Below, in pieces: positions 16,832-24,897 of a stretch of DNA of 64,000 nt. Source of the stretch: Burkholderiaceae bacterium (lineage in GTDB: Bacteria; Pseudomonadota; Gammaproteobacteria; Burkholderiales; Burkholderiaceae_C); assembly GCA_024235855.1 (NCBI GenBank), contig JACKLN010000001.1, positions 529,566 through 593,565 on the forward strand, given 5' to 3'. Each line of letters opens with the position of its first letter. Positions within the stretch are counted from its first letter, which is position 1. A program made the translations under genes and the position numbers. The notes under the pieces were generated by a model that saw only the letters and a program-made list of their open reading frames with translations, had not been told where the DNA came from and made no database searches.

Positions 16832-17839
16832 TCAGACCTTGTAGTACCCCCGGTACCACGCGATGAACTTCGCCACGCCCTCCTGGATCGTGGTCTTGGG
16901 CGCGAACCCGGTCCAGTCGGTCAGCGCCTCCACGTCGGCATAGGTGGCCGGCACGTCGCCCGGCTGCATCGGCAGCATGTTCTTCTGCGCCGTGGTGCCC
17001 AGGGCGGTCTCGATGGCGCCGATGTAGTCCATCAGCGGCACCGGGTTGTGGTTGCCGATGTTGAAGACGCGGTAGGGCGCGTTGCTGGTGCCGGGGTCGG
17101 GTGCGTCGGCCGTGTACTCCGGGTTCGGCGTGGCTGGCCGGTCGCTGACGCGGATCACGCCTTCGACGATGTCGTCGATGTAGGTGAAGTCGCGCTGCAT
17201 GTTCCCGTGGTTGAACACGTCGATCGGCCGGCCCTCGAGGATGGCTTTGGTGAACAGGAACAGCGCCATGTCCGGCCGGCCCCAGGGGCCATAGACGGTG
17301 AAGAAGCGCAGGCCGGTGGTGGGCAGGCCGAACAGGTGGCTGTAGGTGTGTGCCATCAGCTCGTTGGCCTTCTTCGTGGCCGCGTACAGGCTCACCGGGT
17401 GGTCCACGCTGTCGTGCACCGAGAACGGCATGCGCGTGTTGCCACCGTAGACGCTGGAGCTCGAGGCGTAGGTCAGGTGCTGCACCTGGGTGTGGCGGCA
17501 GCCCTCCAGGATGTTGGTGAAGCCCACGAGGTTGCTGTCCACGTAGGCGTGCGGGTTCTGCAGCGAGTAGCGCACGCCGGCCTGGGCGGCCAGGTGGATC
17601 ACGCGGTCGAACTTCTCGGCGGCGAACAGCGCGGCCATGCCCTCGCGGTCGGCCACGTCCAGCTTCACGAAGCGGAAGTTGGCGTGCGCCTGCAGCCGCG
17701 CCAGGCGGTCCAGCTTCAGCTGCACCTCGTAGTAGTCGTTCAGGTTGTCCAGGCCGACCACCTCGTCGCCGCGTGCCAGCAGGCGCAGCGACGTGGTCAT
17801 GCCGATGAAGCCGGCGGCGCCGGTGACGAGGATCTTCAT
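16832..17839 (-). CDS. UDP-glucuronate 4-epimerase (NAD-dependent)
   Basis: Extended SDR sugar-nucleotide epimerase, 335 residues, most like UDP-glucuronate 4-epimerase (LpsL/WbnF/Cap1J), which supplies UDP-galacturonate for LPS or exopolysaccharide. The NAD motif TGAAGFIG is at 6-13, the catalytic Ser/Thr region in ASSSSVYGG near 126-133, and Tyr152 and Lys156 in YAATKK. RFFTVYGPWGRPDMALF and RDFTYIDDIVEGV are characteristic of this subgroup. The ATG at 17839 gives the classical MKILVTGAAGFIG start. It is followed by the PEP-CTERM gene on the same strand; both point to the cell envelope. Confidence 0.88.
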   Translation of the reverse strand: MKILVTGAAGFIGMTTSLRLLARGDEVVGLDNLNDYYEVQLKLDRLARLQAHANFRFVKLDVADREGMAALFAAEKFDRVIHLAAQAGVRYSLQNPHAYVDSNLVGFTNILEGCRHTQVQHLTYASSSSVYGGNTRMPFSVHDSVDHPVSLYAATKKANELMAHTYSHLFGLPTTGLRFFTVYGPWGRPDMALFLFTKAILEGRPIDVFNHGNMQRDFTYIDDIVEGVIRVSDRPATPNPEYTADAPDPGTSNAPYRVFNIGNHNPVPLMDYIGAIETALGTTAQKNMLPMQPGDVPATYADVEALTDWTGFAPKTTIQEGVAKFIAWYRGYYKV

Positions 17840-17973
17840 GGGTGAGGCGCCCGGACCCGGGCTGCGCGGATGAGAACAGGGCATGATAGTCAGCGGGGCG
17901 CCGAGGGCTGCGTCGCGGCCCGGTGGCCCCGTGATGAATTGGGCGCGCCAAGCCGCCCATGGGGAGTCGACGC

Positions 17974-19005
17974 ATGAACCTGTCCCGATTTCCGGCCCTG
18001 ATCGTCGCGGCAGCGGCGCTGACCGCCTGCGGTGGTGGCGGCGGCACCGCACCCGCGGTGGACATCCCGACCGGGGTGCGCAGCGGTGTGGCCACCGCCG
18101 GTGCCGACATCAACGCCGGCAACGCGGCCAGCTTTGCCGGCCCGCTGGCGCGGGCGGTGCTCACTGGTGCCAGCGGTGACCTGCTGGACCCGACCGGTGG
18201 CACCACCGCAAGCCCCAGCGCGGCCGGGGGCCGCCCGGCGACAGCGGCCGCGACGCCCACGCTCGTGGGTGCGACGCTCATGCACTGGCTGGGGCATCTC
18301 CGTGCGGGTCAGCCGGCTGCCGTTGGCCGCCGCCAGGCGCTCGCGGTGGAGACCGAGGTCCTGCCCTGTGCCGTCTCGGGCACGCTGCAGGTCAGCTTCG
18401 ACGACGCGGACAACGACCAGGCCATCAGTGCCGGTGACGTCATCGGCTTCCTGGCCTCGGCCTGTGTGGAGGATCCCGCACTGCCGGCGATCAACGGCGG
18501 GTTCACGATGACGGTCAACGCCGTGACGCTGGCCAGCGACGGCGAACCCACGGCGCTGGACGTTTCGGCCAGCTTCCAGGACTTCACGCTGGCGGGCTAC
18601 GGCACGCTCAACGGCGCGTTCCGCCTGTGGGCGCGCCAGGAGACGGCGGCCAGCGCGCGCCTGCGCATCAGCTACCTCGGCACCCAGGTGAGCGAGCCCA
18701 CGGGCGCGGCGGTGTACGACTTCGATGTCGACGGCCTGGCCAACGTGGCCACCGGCAGCTTCGAACTCGGCGGCGGCTTCGGCCTGGGCGGGCAGACCTA
18801 CGCCATCGCCACGGTCACGCGCCTGGGCTACGCGGTGGACGCTTCGCCGTCCAGCGGTGAACTCCGGCTGCGCGACGCGGCCGGCGACGAGGTGCGCCTG
18901 CTGCCGCGCAGTGCGCTGAGCTTCGACCTCGAATATTGGCCTGCCGGCGCGGCACAGCCGGCGCTGGTGCTGGACGATCTCCTCTGGGACGACTACACCG
19001 ACTGA
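17974..19005 (+). CDS. Lipoprotein of unknown function
   Basis: A 343-residue predicted lipoprotein. The signal peptide NLSRFPALIVAAAALTAC ends in a lipobox (LTAC) followed by a Gly-rich linker, so it should be lipid-anchored after cleavage. The rest contains acidic calcium-loop-like pieces (DDADNDQAISAGDVIGF) and beta-rich segments, but no family was recognised. ATG 17974 is preferred over the in-frame ATG at 17959 because GGGGAG lies 7 bases before it and the signal peptide starts there. It diverges from the epimerase gene across 134 bases. Confidence 0.75.
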   Translation: MNLSRFPALIVAAAALTACGGGGGTAPAVDIPTGVRSGVATAGADINAGNAASFAGPLARAVLTGASGDLLDPTGGTTASPSAAGGRPATAAATPTLVGATLMHWLGHLRAGQPAAVGRRQALAVETEVLPCAVSGTLQVSFDDADNDQAISAGDVIGFLASACVEDPALPAINGGFTMTVNAVTLASDGEPTALDVSASFQDFTLAGYGTLNGAFRLWARQETAASARLRISYLGTQVSEPTGAAVYDFDVDGLANVATGSFELGGGFGLGGQTYAIATVTRLGYAVDASPSSGELRLRDAAGDEVRLLPRSALSFDLEYWPAGAAQPALVLDDLLWDDYTD

Positions 19006-19026
19006 TGTCGTCGCGGCGCCGGCGGC

Positions 19027-20544
19027 TCAGGCCGCCGGCGCCGGCACGTTCCAGCGCTGGGTCACGTCGCCAGCGCCGTTGACGCTTTCCAGCTGCACAC
19101 CGAAGCCCCAGAGCCGGGCGACGTGCTTCAGTACCTCCTGCGCCGTGTCGTGCAGCGGCCGGTCGCGGTGCTGGAAGTGGCGCAGCGTGAGGCTGCGGTC
19201 GCCGCGCAGGTTGACGTTCCAGACCTGGATGTTGGGCTCGCGCGAGCCCAGGTCGTACTGGCGGCTGAGGCCCTCGCGCACCGCCCGGTAGCCGGCGTCG
19301 TCGTGGATGGCGGAGACCTCCAGCTCGCTCTGCCGCTCGTCGTCGACGATGGCGAACAGGCGCAGTTCGCGCATCAGCTTCGGGCTCAGGTACTGGCCGA
19401 TGAAGCTCTCGTCCTTGAAGTTGCGCATCGCGTGGTCCAGCGTCGTCAGCCAGTCGCTGCCGGCGATGTCGGGGAACCAGGCGCGGTCCTCGTCGGTGGG
19501 CTTCCGGCAGATGCGCTCGATGTCGGTGTACATCGCGAAGCCCAGCGCATAGGGGTTGATGCCGCTGTAGGCCTTGTGCCCCACCGGCGGCTGGTAGATC
19601 ACGTTGGTGTGGCTCTTGAGCCATTCGATCATCACGCCGTCGCTCAGCCAGCCGCCGTCGTACATGGTGTTGAGCAGCCGGTGGTGCCAGAAGGTGGCCC
19701 AGCCCTCGTTCATCACCTGCGTCTGGCGCTGCGGGTAGAAGTACTGCGACACCTTGCGCACGATGCGCACGATCTCGCGCTGCCACGGCTCCAGCAGCGG
19801 CGCGTTCTTCTCGATGAAGTACAGCAGGTTCTCCTGCGGCTCCTCGGGGAAGCGCTTGAGCTCCGGGGCGCTGCTGTCGGCATCGGCTCGCCGCGGCAGC
19901 GTGCGCCAGAGGTCGTTGACCTGCTGCTGCGCGTAGGCCTCGCGGTCGCGCTGCTCGGCCAGCTCCTGCGCCAGCGTCTTGCGCGTGGGGCGGCGGTAGC
20001 GGTCCACGCCGTGGTTGGCCAGCGCGTGGCAGCTGTCGAGGAAGGCCTCCACCGCATCGAGCCCGTGCTTCTCCTCGCACTTGGCCACGTAGTCCTTGGC
20101 GTAGACCAGGTAGTCGATGATGGCCGACGCGTCGGTCCACATGCGGAACAGGTAGTTGCCCTTGAAGAAGCTGTTGTGGCCGTAGGCGGCGTGCGCGATG
20201 ACGAGCGCCTGCATCGCCATCGTGTTCTCCTCCATCAGGTAGCTGATGCAGGGGTTGGAGTTGATGACGATCTCGTAGGCCAGGCCCATGTGGCCGCGCT
20301 TGTAGTTCTTCTCGGTGGCGATGAACTCCTTGCCGTAGCTCCAGTGCCGGTAGTTCACCGGCATGCCCACGCTGGCGTAGGCGTCCATCATCTGCTCGGC
20401 GGTGATGATCTCCAGCTGGTTGGGGTAGGTGTCCAGCCGGAACGATTCGGCCGTCGCGCGGATCACCGCGTGGTAGTCCTCGATGAGGTCGAAGGACCAG
20501 TCGCTGGGGCCGGGAAGCGGCTTCCTGGGAAAGTCTCGGCTCAT
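19027..20544 (-). CDS. SpoVR/YcgB family protein
   Basis: A 505-residue cytoplasmic protein of the SpoVR family (E. coli YcgB). Family marks include LEIITAEQMMDAYASVGMP, YGHNSFFKGNYLF, and MNEGWATFWHHRLLNTMY in the middle. Metal-ligand-like residues (His, Glu) cluster in these segments, but no reaction is established. In Bacillus SpoVR affects spore cortex; in proteobacteria the gene accompanies prkA and yeaH and is stress-induced. Its ATG overlaps the end of yeaH (ATGA at 20541-20544). Confidence 0.92.
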   Translation of the reverse strand: MSRDFPRKPLPGPSDWSFDLIEDYHAVIRATAESFRLDTYPNQLEIITAEQMMDAYASVGMPVNYRHWSYGKEFIATEKNYKRGHMGLAYEIVINSNPCISYLMEENTMAMQALVIAHAAYGHNSFFKGNYLFRMWTDASAIIDYLVYAKDYVAKCEEKHGLDAVEAFLDSCHALANHGVDRYRRPTRKTLAQELAEQRDREAYAQQQVNDLWRTLPRRADADSSAPELKRFPEEPQENLLYFIEKNAPLLEPWQREIVRIVRKVSQYFYPQRQTQVMNEGWATFWHHRLLNTMYDGGWLSDGVMIEWLKSHTNVIYQPPVGHKAYSGINPYALGFAMYTDIERICRKPTDEDRAWFPDIAGSDWLTTLDHAMRNFKDESFIGQYLSPKLMRELRLFAIVDDERQSELEVSAIHDDAGYRAVREGLSRQYDLGSREPNIQVWNVNLRGDRSLTLRHFQHRDRPLHDTAQEVLKHVARLWGFGVQLESVNGAGDVTQRWNVPAPAA

Positions 20545-21809
20545 GCTGCCTTCGCCCCTTCCTTCCTGAACAGGTCGCGGAACACCGGGTAGATCTGGTC
20601 GGCGCTGATGGCCTTGCGCATCGCGAAGTGCTTCTGGCCTTCGAGCAGCTGGGTGTATTCCTCCCAGAGGTTCTGCTCCTCCTCCGCCACCTGCACGTAG
20701 GCGTAGTAGCGCACCAGTGGCAGGATCTTCTCGGCCAGGATCTCGCGGCAGCGGCCGCTGTCGTGGTGCCAGTTGTCGCCGTCGCTGGCCTGCGCGCCGT
20801 AGATGTTCCACTGCGCCGGGTCGTAGCGCGCGCGGATGATCTCCTCCATCAGCACCAGCGCGCTGCTGACCACGGTGCCGCCGGTCTCGCGGGCGTGGAA
20901 GAAGTTCTCCTCGTCCACCTCCTGCGCCTGCGTGTGGTGGCGGATGAAGACGAGCTCGATCTTCTCGTAGTGGCGCGTCAGGAACAGGTACAGCAGGATG
21001 AAGAAGCGCTTGCTGAGTTCCTTGCGCTGCTCGTCCATCGAGCCGGAGACGTCCATCAGGCAGAACATCACCGCCTTGCTGGTGGGCACCGGCACGCGCA
21101 CGCGGTTGCGAAAGCGCAGGTCGATCGGGTCCAGGTAGGGGATGCGCTCGAGCCGGCGCTTCAGCGCGGCGATCTCGGCGCGCAGTTCAGGCGCCTCGGG
21201 GTGGTCGGGGCCCAGAGCCTCCAGCCGTTCCTCCATCTCGCGCAGCTCGCGCCGCGAGCCGGCGCCGATGGCGATGCGCCGCCCGATGGCACCACGCAGG
21301 CTGCGCACCACGTGCAGGTTGTTGGGCGTGCCGTCGCTGCTGAAGCCGGCACGCTGGTGCTTCCACTCCGGCACTTCGGCCAGTTGCGTGCGCACCAGGT
21401 GCGGCAGGGCCAGGTCCTCGAAGAAGACCTGCATGAACTCTTCCTTGCTCAGCGCGAAGGCGAAGTCGTCCTCGCCTTCGCCGGAGTCGCTGGCCTGGCC
21501 CTTGCCCGAGCCGCCGCCACCGCCGCCTTCCGGGCGCTTGATGCGGTCGCCCTTGATGAAGTCGCGGTTGCCCGGGTGCACCACCTCGCGGATGCCACCC
21601 TGGCCGTGGCCGAACACCGGCTCGGAGAGGTCCCGCTTGGGGATGTGGATCTCCTCGCCGCGCTCGATGTCGCGGATGCCGCGACCGTCGATGGCGCGCT
21701 TGACGGCTTCCTTGACCTGGTCCTTGTAGCGGCGCAGGAAACGCTCGCGGTTGCCGATGGACTTGTTCTTGCCCGCCAGCCGCCGGTCGATGATGCTCTG
21801 AAGGGCCAT
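20541..21809 (-). CDS. YeaH/YhbH family protein (DUF444)
   Basis: A 422-residue protein of the DUF444 family, companion of the PrkA kinase. It opens with IIDRRLAGKNKSIGNRERFLRRYKDQVKEAV, contains a Gly-rich linker near 95-105, and has a von Willebrand A-like segment (VMFCLMDVSGSMDEQRKELSKRFFILLYLFL) whose DVSGS resembles the metal-ion adhesion motif. In E. coli yeaG and yeaH respond to nitrogen starvation and stationary phase. It sits between prkA and spoVR; 90 bases separate it from prkA. Confidence 0.93.
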   Translation of the reverse strand: MALQSIIDRRLAGKNKSIGNRERFLRRYKDQVKEAVKRAIDGRGIRDIERGEEIHIPKRDLSEPVFGHGQGGIREVVHPGNRDFIKGDRIKRPEGGGGGGSGKGQASDSGEGEDDFAFALSKEEFMQVFFEDLALPHLVRTQLAEVPEWKHQRAGFSSDGTPNNLHVVRSLRGAIGRRIAIGAGSRRELREMEERLEALGPDHPEAPELRAEIAALKRRLERIPYLDPIDLRFRNRVRVPVPTSKAVMFCLMDVSGSMDEQRKELSKRFFILLYLFLTRHYEKIELVFIRHHTQAQEVDEENFFHARETGGTVVSSALVLMEEIIRARYDPAQWNIYGAQASDGDNWHHDSGRCREILAEKILPLVRYYAYVQVAEEEQNLWEEYTQLLEGQKHFAMRKAISADQIYPVFRDLFRKEGAKAA

Positions 21810-21899
21810 CCTGTCAGCCCCCGGTGCGCGGAGTACCGCGCACCACCCCCCGAGGGGGTCGCGGCCGCCTTGGGGCGGCCCGGCGCCGGCCGCGCGCGC

Positions 21900-23822
21900 T
21901 CACGAGCTCTTCCTCACGCGCAGGTACCACTCGCACAGCAGCCTCACCTGCTTGGAGGTGTAGCCCTTGGCCTCCATGCGGGTGACGAAGTCGTCGTGCT
22001 TCTTGGCCTCGTCGGCGCTGGCCTTGGCGTTGAAGCTGATCACCGGCAACAGCTCCTCGGTGTTGGAGAACATCTTCTTCTCGATCACCGTGCGCAGCTT
22101 CTCGTAGCTGGTCCACACCGGGTTGTTGCCCTGGTTGTTGGCGCGCGCGCGCAGCACGAAGTTGACGATCTCGTTGCGGAAGTCCTTCGGGTTGGCGATG
22201 CCGGCGGGCTTCTCGATCTTCTCCAGCTCGGCGTTCAGCGCCGCGCGGTCGAAGACCTCGCCGGTGTCGGTGTCGCGGTACTCGTGGTCCTGAATCCAGT
22301 AGTCGGCGTAGGTGACGTAGCGGTCGAAGATGTTCTGCCCGTACTCGCTGTAGCTCTCCAGGTACGCGGTCTGGATCTCCTTGCCGATGAACTCGGCGTA
22401 GCGCGGCGCCAGCTGCTCCTTGATGAAGCCCACGTACTTCTGCTCCACCTCGGCCGGGAACTGCTCGCGCTCGATCTGCTGCTCCAGCACGTACATCAGG
22501 TGCACCGGGTTGGCGGCGACCTCGGTGCTGTCGAAGTTGAAGACCTTGGAGATGATCTTGTAGGCAAAGCGCGTGCTGATGCCGCTCATGCCCTCGTCCA
22601 CGCCGGCGTAGTCGCGGTACTCCTGGATGCTCTTGGCGCGCGGGTCGGTGTCCTTGAGGTTCTCGCCGTCGTAGACCAGCATCTTGCTGAACAGGCTGCT
22701 GTTCTCCGGCTCCTTCAGCCGCGTGAGGATGGCGAACTGCGCCATCATCTTCAGCGTGCCCGGCGCGCAGGTGGCCTGGGCCAGGCTGCTGTGCTTGAGC
22801 AGCTTCTCGTAGATCTTGACCTCCTCGCTCACGCGCAGGCAGTACGGCACCTTGACGATGTAGATGCGGTCCAGGAAGGCCTCGTTGTTCTTGTTGTTGC
22901 GGAAGGCCTTCCACTCGCTCTCGTTGCTGTGCGCCAGCACCACGCCGTCGAAGGGCATGGCGCCGAAGCCCTCGGTGCCCTTGAAGTTGCCTTCCTGCGT
23001 GGCCGTCAGCAGCGGGTGCAGCACCTTGATCGGCGCCTTGAACATCTCCACGAATTCCAGCAGGCCCTGGTTGCTCAGGCACAGGCCGCCGCTGTAGCTG
23101 TAGGCGTCCGGGTCGTCCTGCGCGTAGCTTTCCAGCTTGCGGATGTCGACCTTGCCCACCAGGCTGGAGATGTCCTGGTTGTTCTCGTCGCCCGGCTCGG
23201 TCTTGCTGATGCCCACCTGCTTGAGGATGCTGGGGTGGCGCTTGATGACCTTGAACTTGCGGATGTCACCGCCGAACTCCTCCAGCCGCTTGACGGCCCA
23301 GGGGCTCATGATGCGGTTGAGGTAGCGGCTGGGGATGCCGAATTCCTGCTCCAGGATGGGGCCGTCCTCCACCGGGTCGAACAGGCCCAGCGGGCTCTCG
23401 TTCACCGGGCTGCCCTTGAGCGCATAGAACGGCACCTGCTCCATCAGTTGCTTGAGCCTTTCGGCGATGCTGCTCTTGCCGCCACCCACCGGGCCCAGCA
23501 GGTAGAGGATCTGCTTCTTCTCCTCCAGGCCCTGCGCGGCGTGGCGGAAGTAGGAGACCACCTGCTCGATGGCGTCCTCCATGCCGTAGAACTCGGCGAA
23601 GGCCGGGTAGACCTTGATCACCTTGTTCTGGAAGATGCGCGACAGCCGCGGGTCGTTGCGGGTGTCGATCGTCGTCGGCTCGCCGATGGCCTGCAGCATG
23701 CGTTCGGCGGCGGTGGCGTAGGCCAGCGGGTTGCGCTTGCACTCGGCGAGGTAGTCCTCGAGCGAGAGCTCTTCCTCCCGGGTGCGCTCGTAGCGCGCGG
23801 CGAAGCTGCTGATGACGTCCAT
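21900..23822 (-). CDS. PrkA family serine protein kinase (YeaG)
   Basis: A 640-residue AAA-type protein kinase. The Walker A GPVGGGKS is at 110-117, preceded by the conserved VKVYPAFAEFYGMEDAIEQVVSYFRHAAQG region; the C-terminal part carries the PrkA kinase-like domain. Homologues act in stationary-phase and nitrogen-stress responses, and Bacillus PrkA also shows protease activity. It heads the prkA-yeaH-spoVR operon. The ATG at 23822 gives the typical N-terminus (DVISSFAARYERTREEELSL). A perfect TTGACA lies about 155 bases upstream. Confidence 0.93.
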   Translation of the reverse strand: MDVISSFAARYERTREEELSLEDYLAECKRNPLAYATAAERMLQAIGEPTTIDTRNDPRLSRIFQNKVIKVYPAFAEFYGMEDAIEQVVSYFRHAAQGLEEKKQILYLLGPVGGGKSSIAERLKQLMEQVPFYALKGSPVNESPLGLFDPVEDGPILEQEFGIPSRYLNRIMSPWAVKRLEEFGGDIRKFKVIKRHPSILKQVGISKTEPGDENNQDISSLVGKVDIRKLESYAQDDPDAYSYSGGLCLSNQGLLEFVEMFKAPIKVLHPLLTATQEGNFKGTEGFGAMPFDGVVLAHSNESEWKAFRNNKNNEAFLDRIYIVKVPYCLRVSEEVKIYEKLLKHSSLAQATCAPGTLKMMAQFAILTRLKEPENSSLFSKMLVYDGENLKDTDPRAKSIQEYRDYAGVDEGMSGISTRFAYKIISKVFNFDSTEVAANPVHLMYVLEQQIEREQFPAEVEQKYVGFIKEQLAPRYAEFIGKEIQTAYLESYSEYGQNIFDRYVTYADYWIQDHEYRDTDTGEVFDRAALNAELEKIEKPAGIANPKDFRNEIVNFVLRARANNQGNNPVWTSYEKLRTVIEKKMFSNTEELLPVISFNAKASADEAKKHDDFVTRMEAKGYTSKQVRLLCEWYLRVRKSS

Positions 23823-24162
23823 GCGGATCTCCTGCGGTGACAGCGGCCGGCACCCGCCTTGCGGCGTGGCACCGGGCCAGGGAAGTTCTGGTGACGTCCC
23901 GGCTTCACTGGCCCGGGCGCCATCAGAGCTTTCCGTCTCAGGCTCGCATGTGCGTACCTTGCATCATGCGGCGCCCTGTCAAAGGGAGACAAGCACCATG
24001 TTCACATCGCAGTTCTGTCCGATCAAAGTGAATGGCTATTCCGGCTCTGCAAGCTAGCAATCTCTGCGCCACGAAGGCGCCTGAGCCGTCAACGCAGCGG
24101 TGATCCTTCACGCTGACCGCCCGCCGCCGAGGGGGCATCGGGAATTGCGCTAACGTCGGCAC
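23823..24162. other. Divergent regulatory region between prkA and otsB
   Basis: A 340-base region between two stress loci. It holds a candidate -35 TTGACA for prkA on the minus strand (23982 to 23977) without a strong -10 match, a possible 19-codon reading frame on the plus strand (23998-24057), and a small hairpin GCGCC-ACGAA-GGCGC at 24066-24080. Otherwise no gene is apparent. Confidence 0.5.
23998..24057 (+). CDS. Possible 19-residue leader peptide before otsB
   Basis: ATG at 23998 has AAAGGGAG nine bases upstream and encodes MFTSQFCPIKVNGYSGSAS then TAG. A hairpin (24066-24080) follows the stop, and otsB begins 105 bases later. This could be a short regulatory peptide for the trehalose operon, but there is no conservation evidence, and a frame this short can arise by chance. 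Confidence 0.2.
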   Translation: MFTSQFCPIKVNGYSGSAS

Positions 24163-24897
24163 ATGCCCGACCTGCCGCCGCTGATCGCGGCCGACGCTGC
24201 GCTCTTCTTCGACTTCGACGGCACCCTGGCCGACATTGCTCCGCGACCCGACGCCGTGCGCGTGCAGCCGTTCGTGCAGCAGGCGCTGGGCGCGGTGCAG
24301 CGGCGACTGGGCGGCGCGCTGGCGGTGCTGAGCGGCCGTCCGGTGGCGGAAATCGACCACCATCTGCAGCCGCTGCTGCTGCCGGCGGCCGGCCAGCACG
24401 GCGCCGAGCGCCGCGATGCGCGGGGCGCCTGGCACCGCGTGCCGCCGCCGCCGCTGGCCGCGGTGCTGGCGCCGCTGCAGGCGCTGGTGCAGGCGCACCC
24501 GGCGCTGGTGCTGGAGGTCAAGACCGCCGCGCTGGCCCTGCACTGGCGCGCCGACCCGTCGTTGGCGGCGGCCTGCCGCGCGGCGATGAAGGTGGCACAG
24601 GGCGTGCTCCCGGACATGGCCTTGATGGAGGGCAAGATGGTGCTGGAACTGAAACCCGCGGCGGCCGACAAGGGCCGCGCGCTGCAGGCCTTCATGGCGG
24701 AGCCGCCCTTCGCCGGACGCACGCCCTGGTTCTTCGGCGACGACGTCACCGACGAGGCCGGGTTCGATGCCGTGCAGGCGCTGGGCGGCGTGGCTGTCAA
24801 GGTGGGCGACGGCGACACCGTCGCGCGCTGGCGGCTGCCCGACCCGGCAGCGGTGCACGGCTGGCTGGAGGCGCAGGCGGTGGAGGCACGCGCGTGA
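24163..24897 (+). CDS. otsB: Trehalose-6-phosphate phosphatase OtsB
   Basis: HAD-superfamily phosphatase that completes trehalose synthesis by removing phosphate from trehalose 6-phosphate. The 244-residue protein has the nucleophile motif DFDGTLAD at 17-24, LSGRPVAEI in the cap region, and FFGDDVTDEAGF near 192-203 as the metal-binding motif. Its TGA overlaps the GTG start of the following GH15 gene. It begins the otsB-GH15-otsA operon. Trehalose protects against osmotic, desiccation and heat stress. Confidence 0.94.
   Translation: MPDLPPLIAADAALFFDFDGTLADIAPRPDAVRVQPFVQQALGAVQRRLGGALAVLSGRPVAEIDHHLQPLLLPAAGQHGAERRDARGAWHRVPPPPLAAVLAPLQALVQAHPALVLEVKTAALALHWRADPSLAAACRAAMKVAQGVLPDMALMEGKMVLELKPAAADKGRALQAFMAEPPFAGRTPWFFGDDVTDEAGFDAVQALGGVAVKVGDGDTVARWRLPDPAAVHGWLEAQAVEARA

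Noticed and set aside
20628..23840. A 1,070-codon open frame on the plus strand opposite prkA and yeaH
   Set aside because: It is a shadow of GC-rich codons on the opposite strand, with Val/Leu/Ala/His-rich sequence, no domain and no ribosome site; prkA and yeaH are certain.
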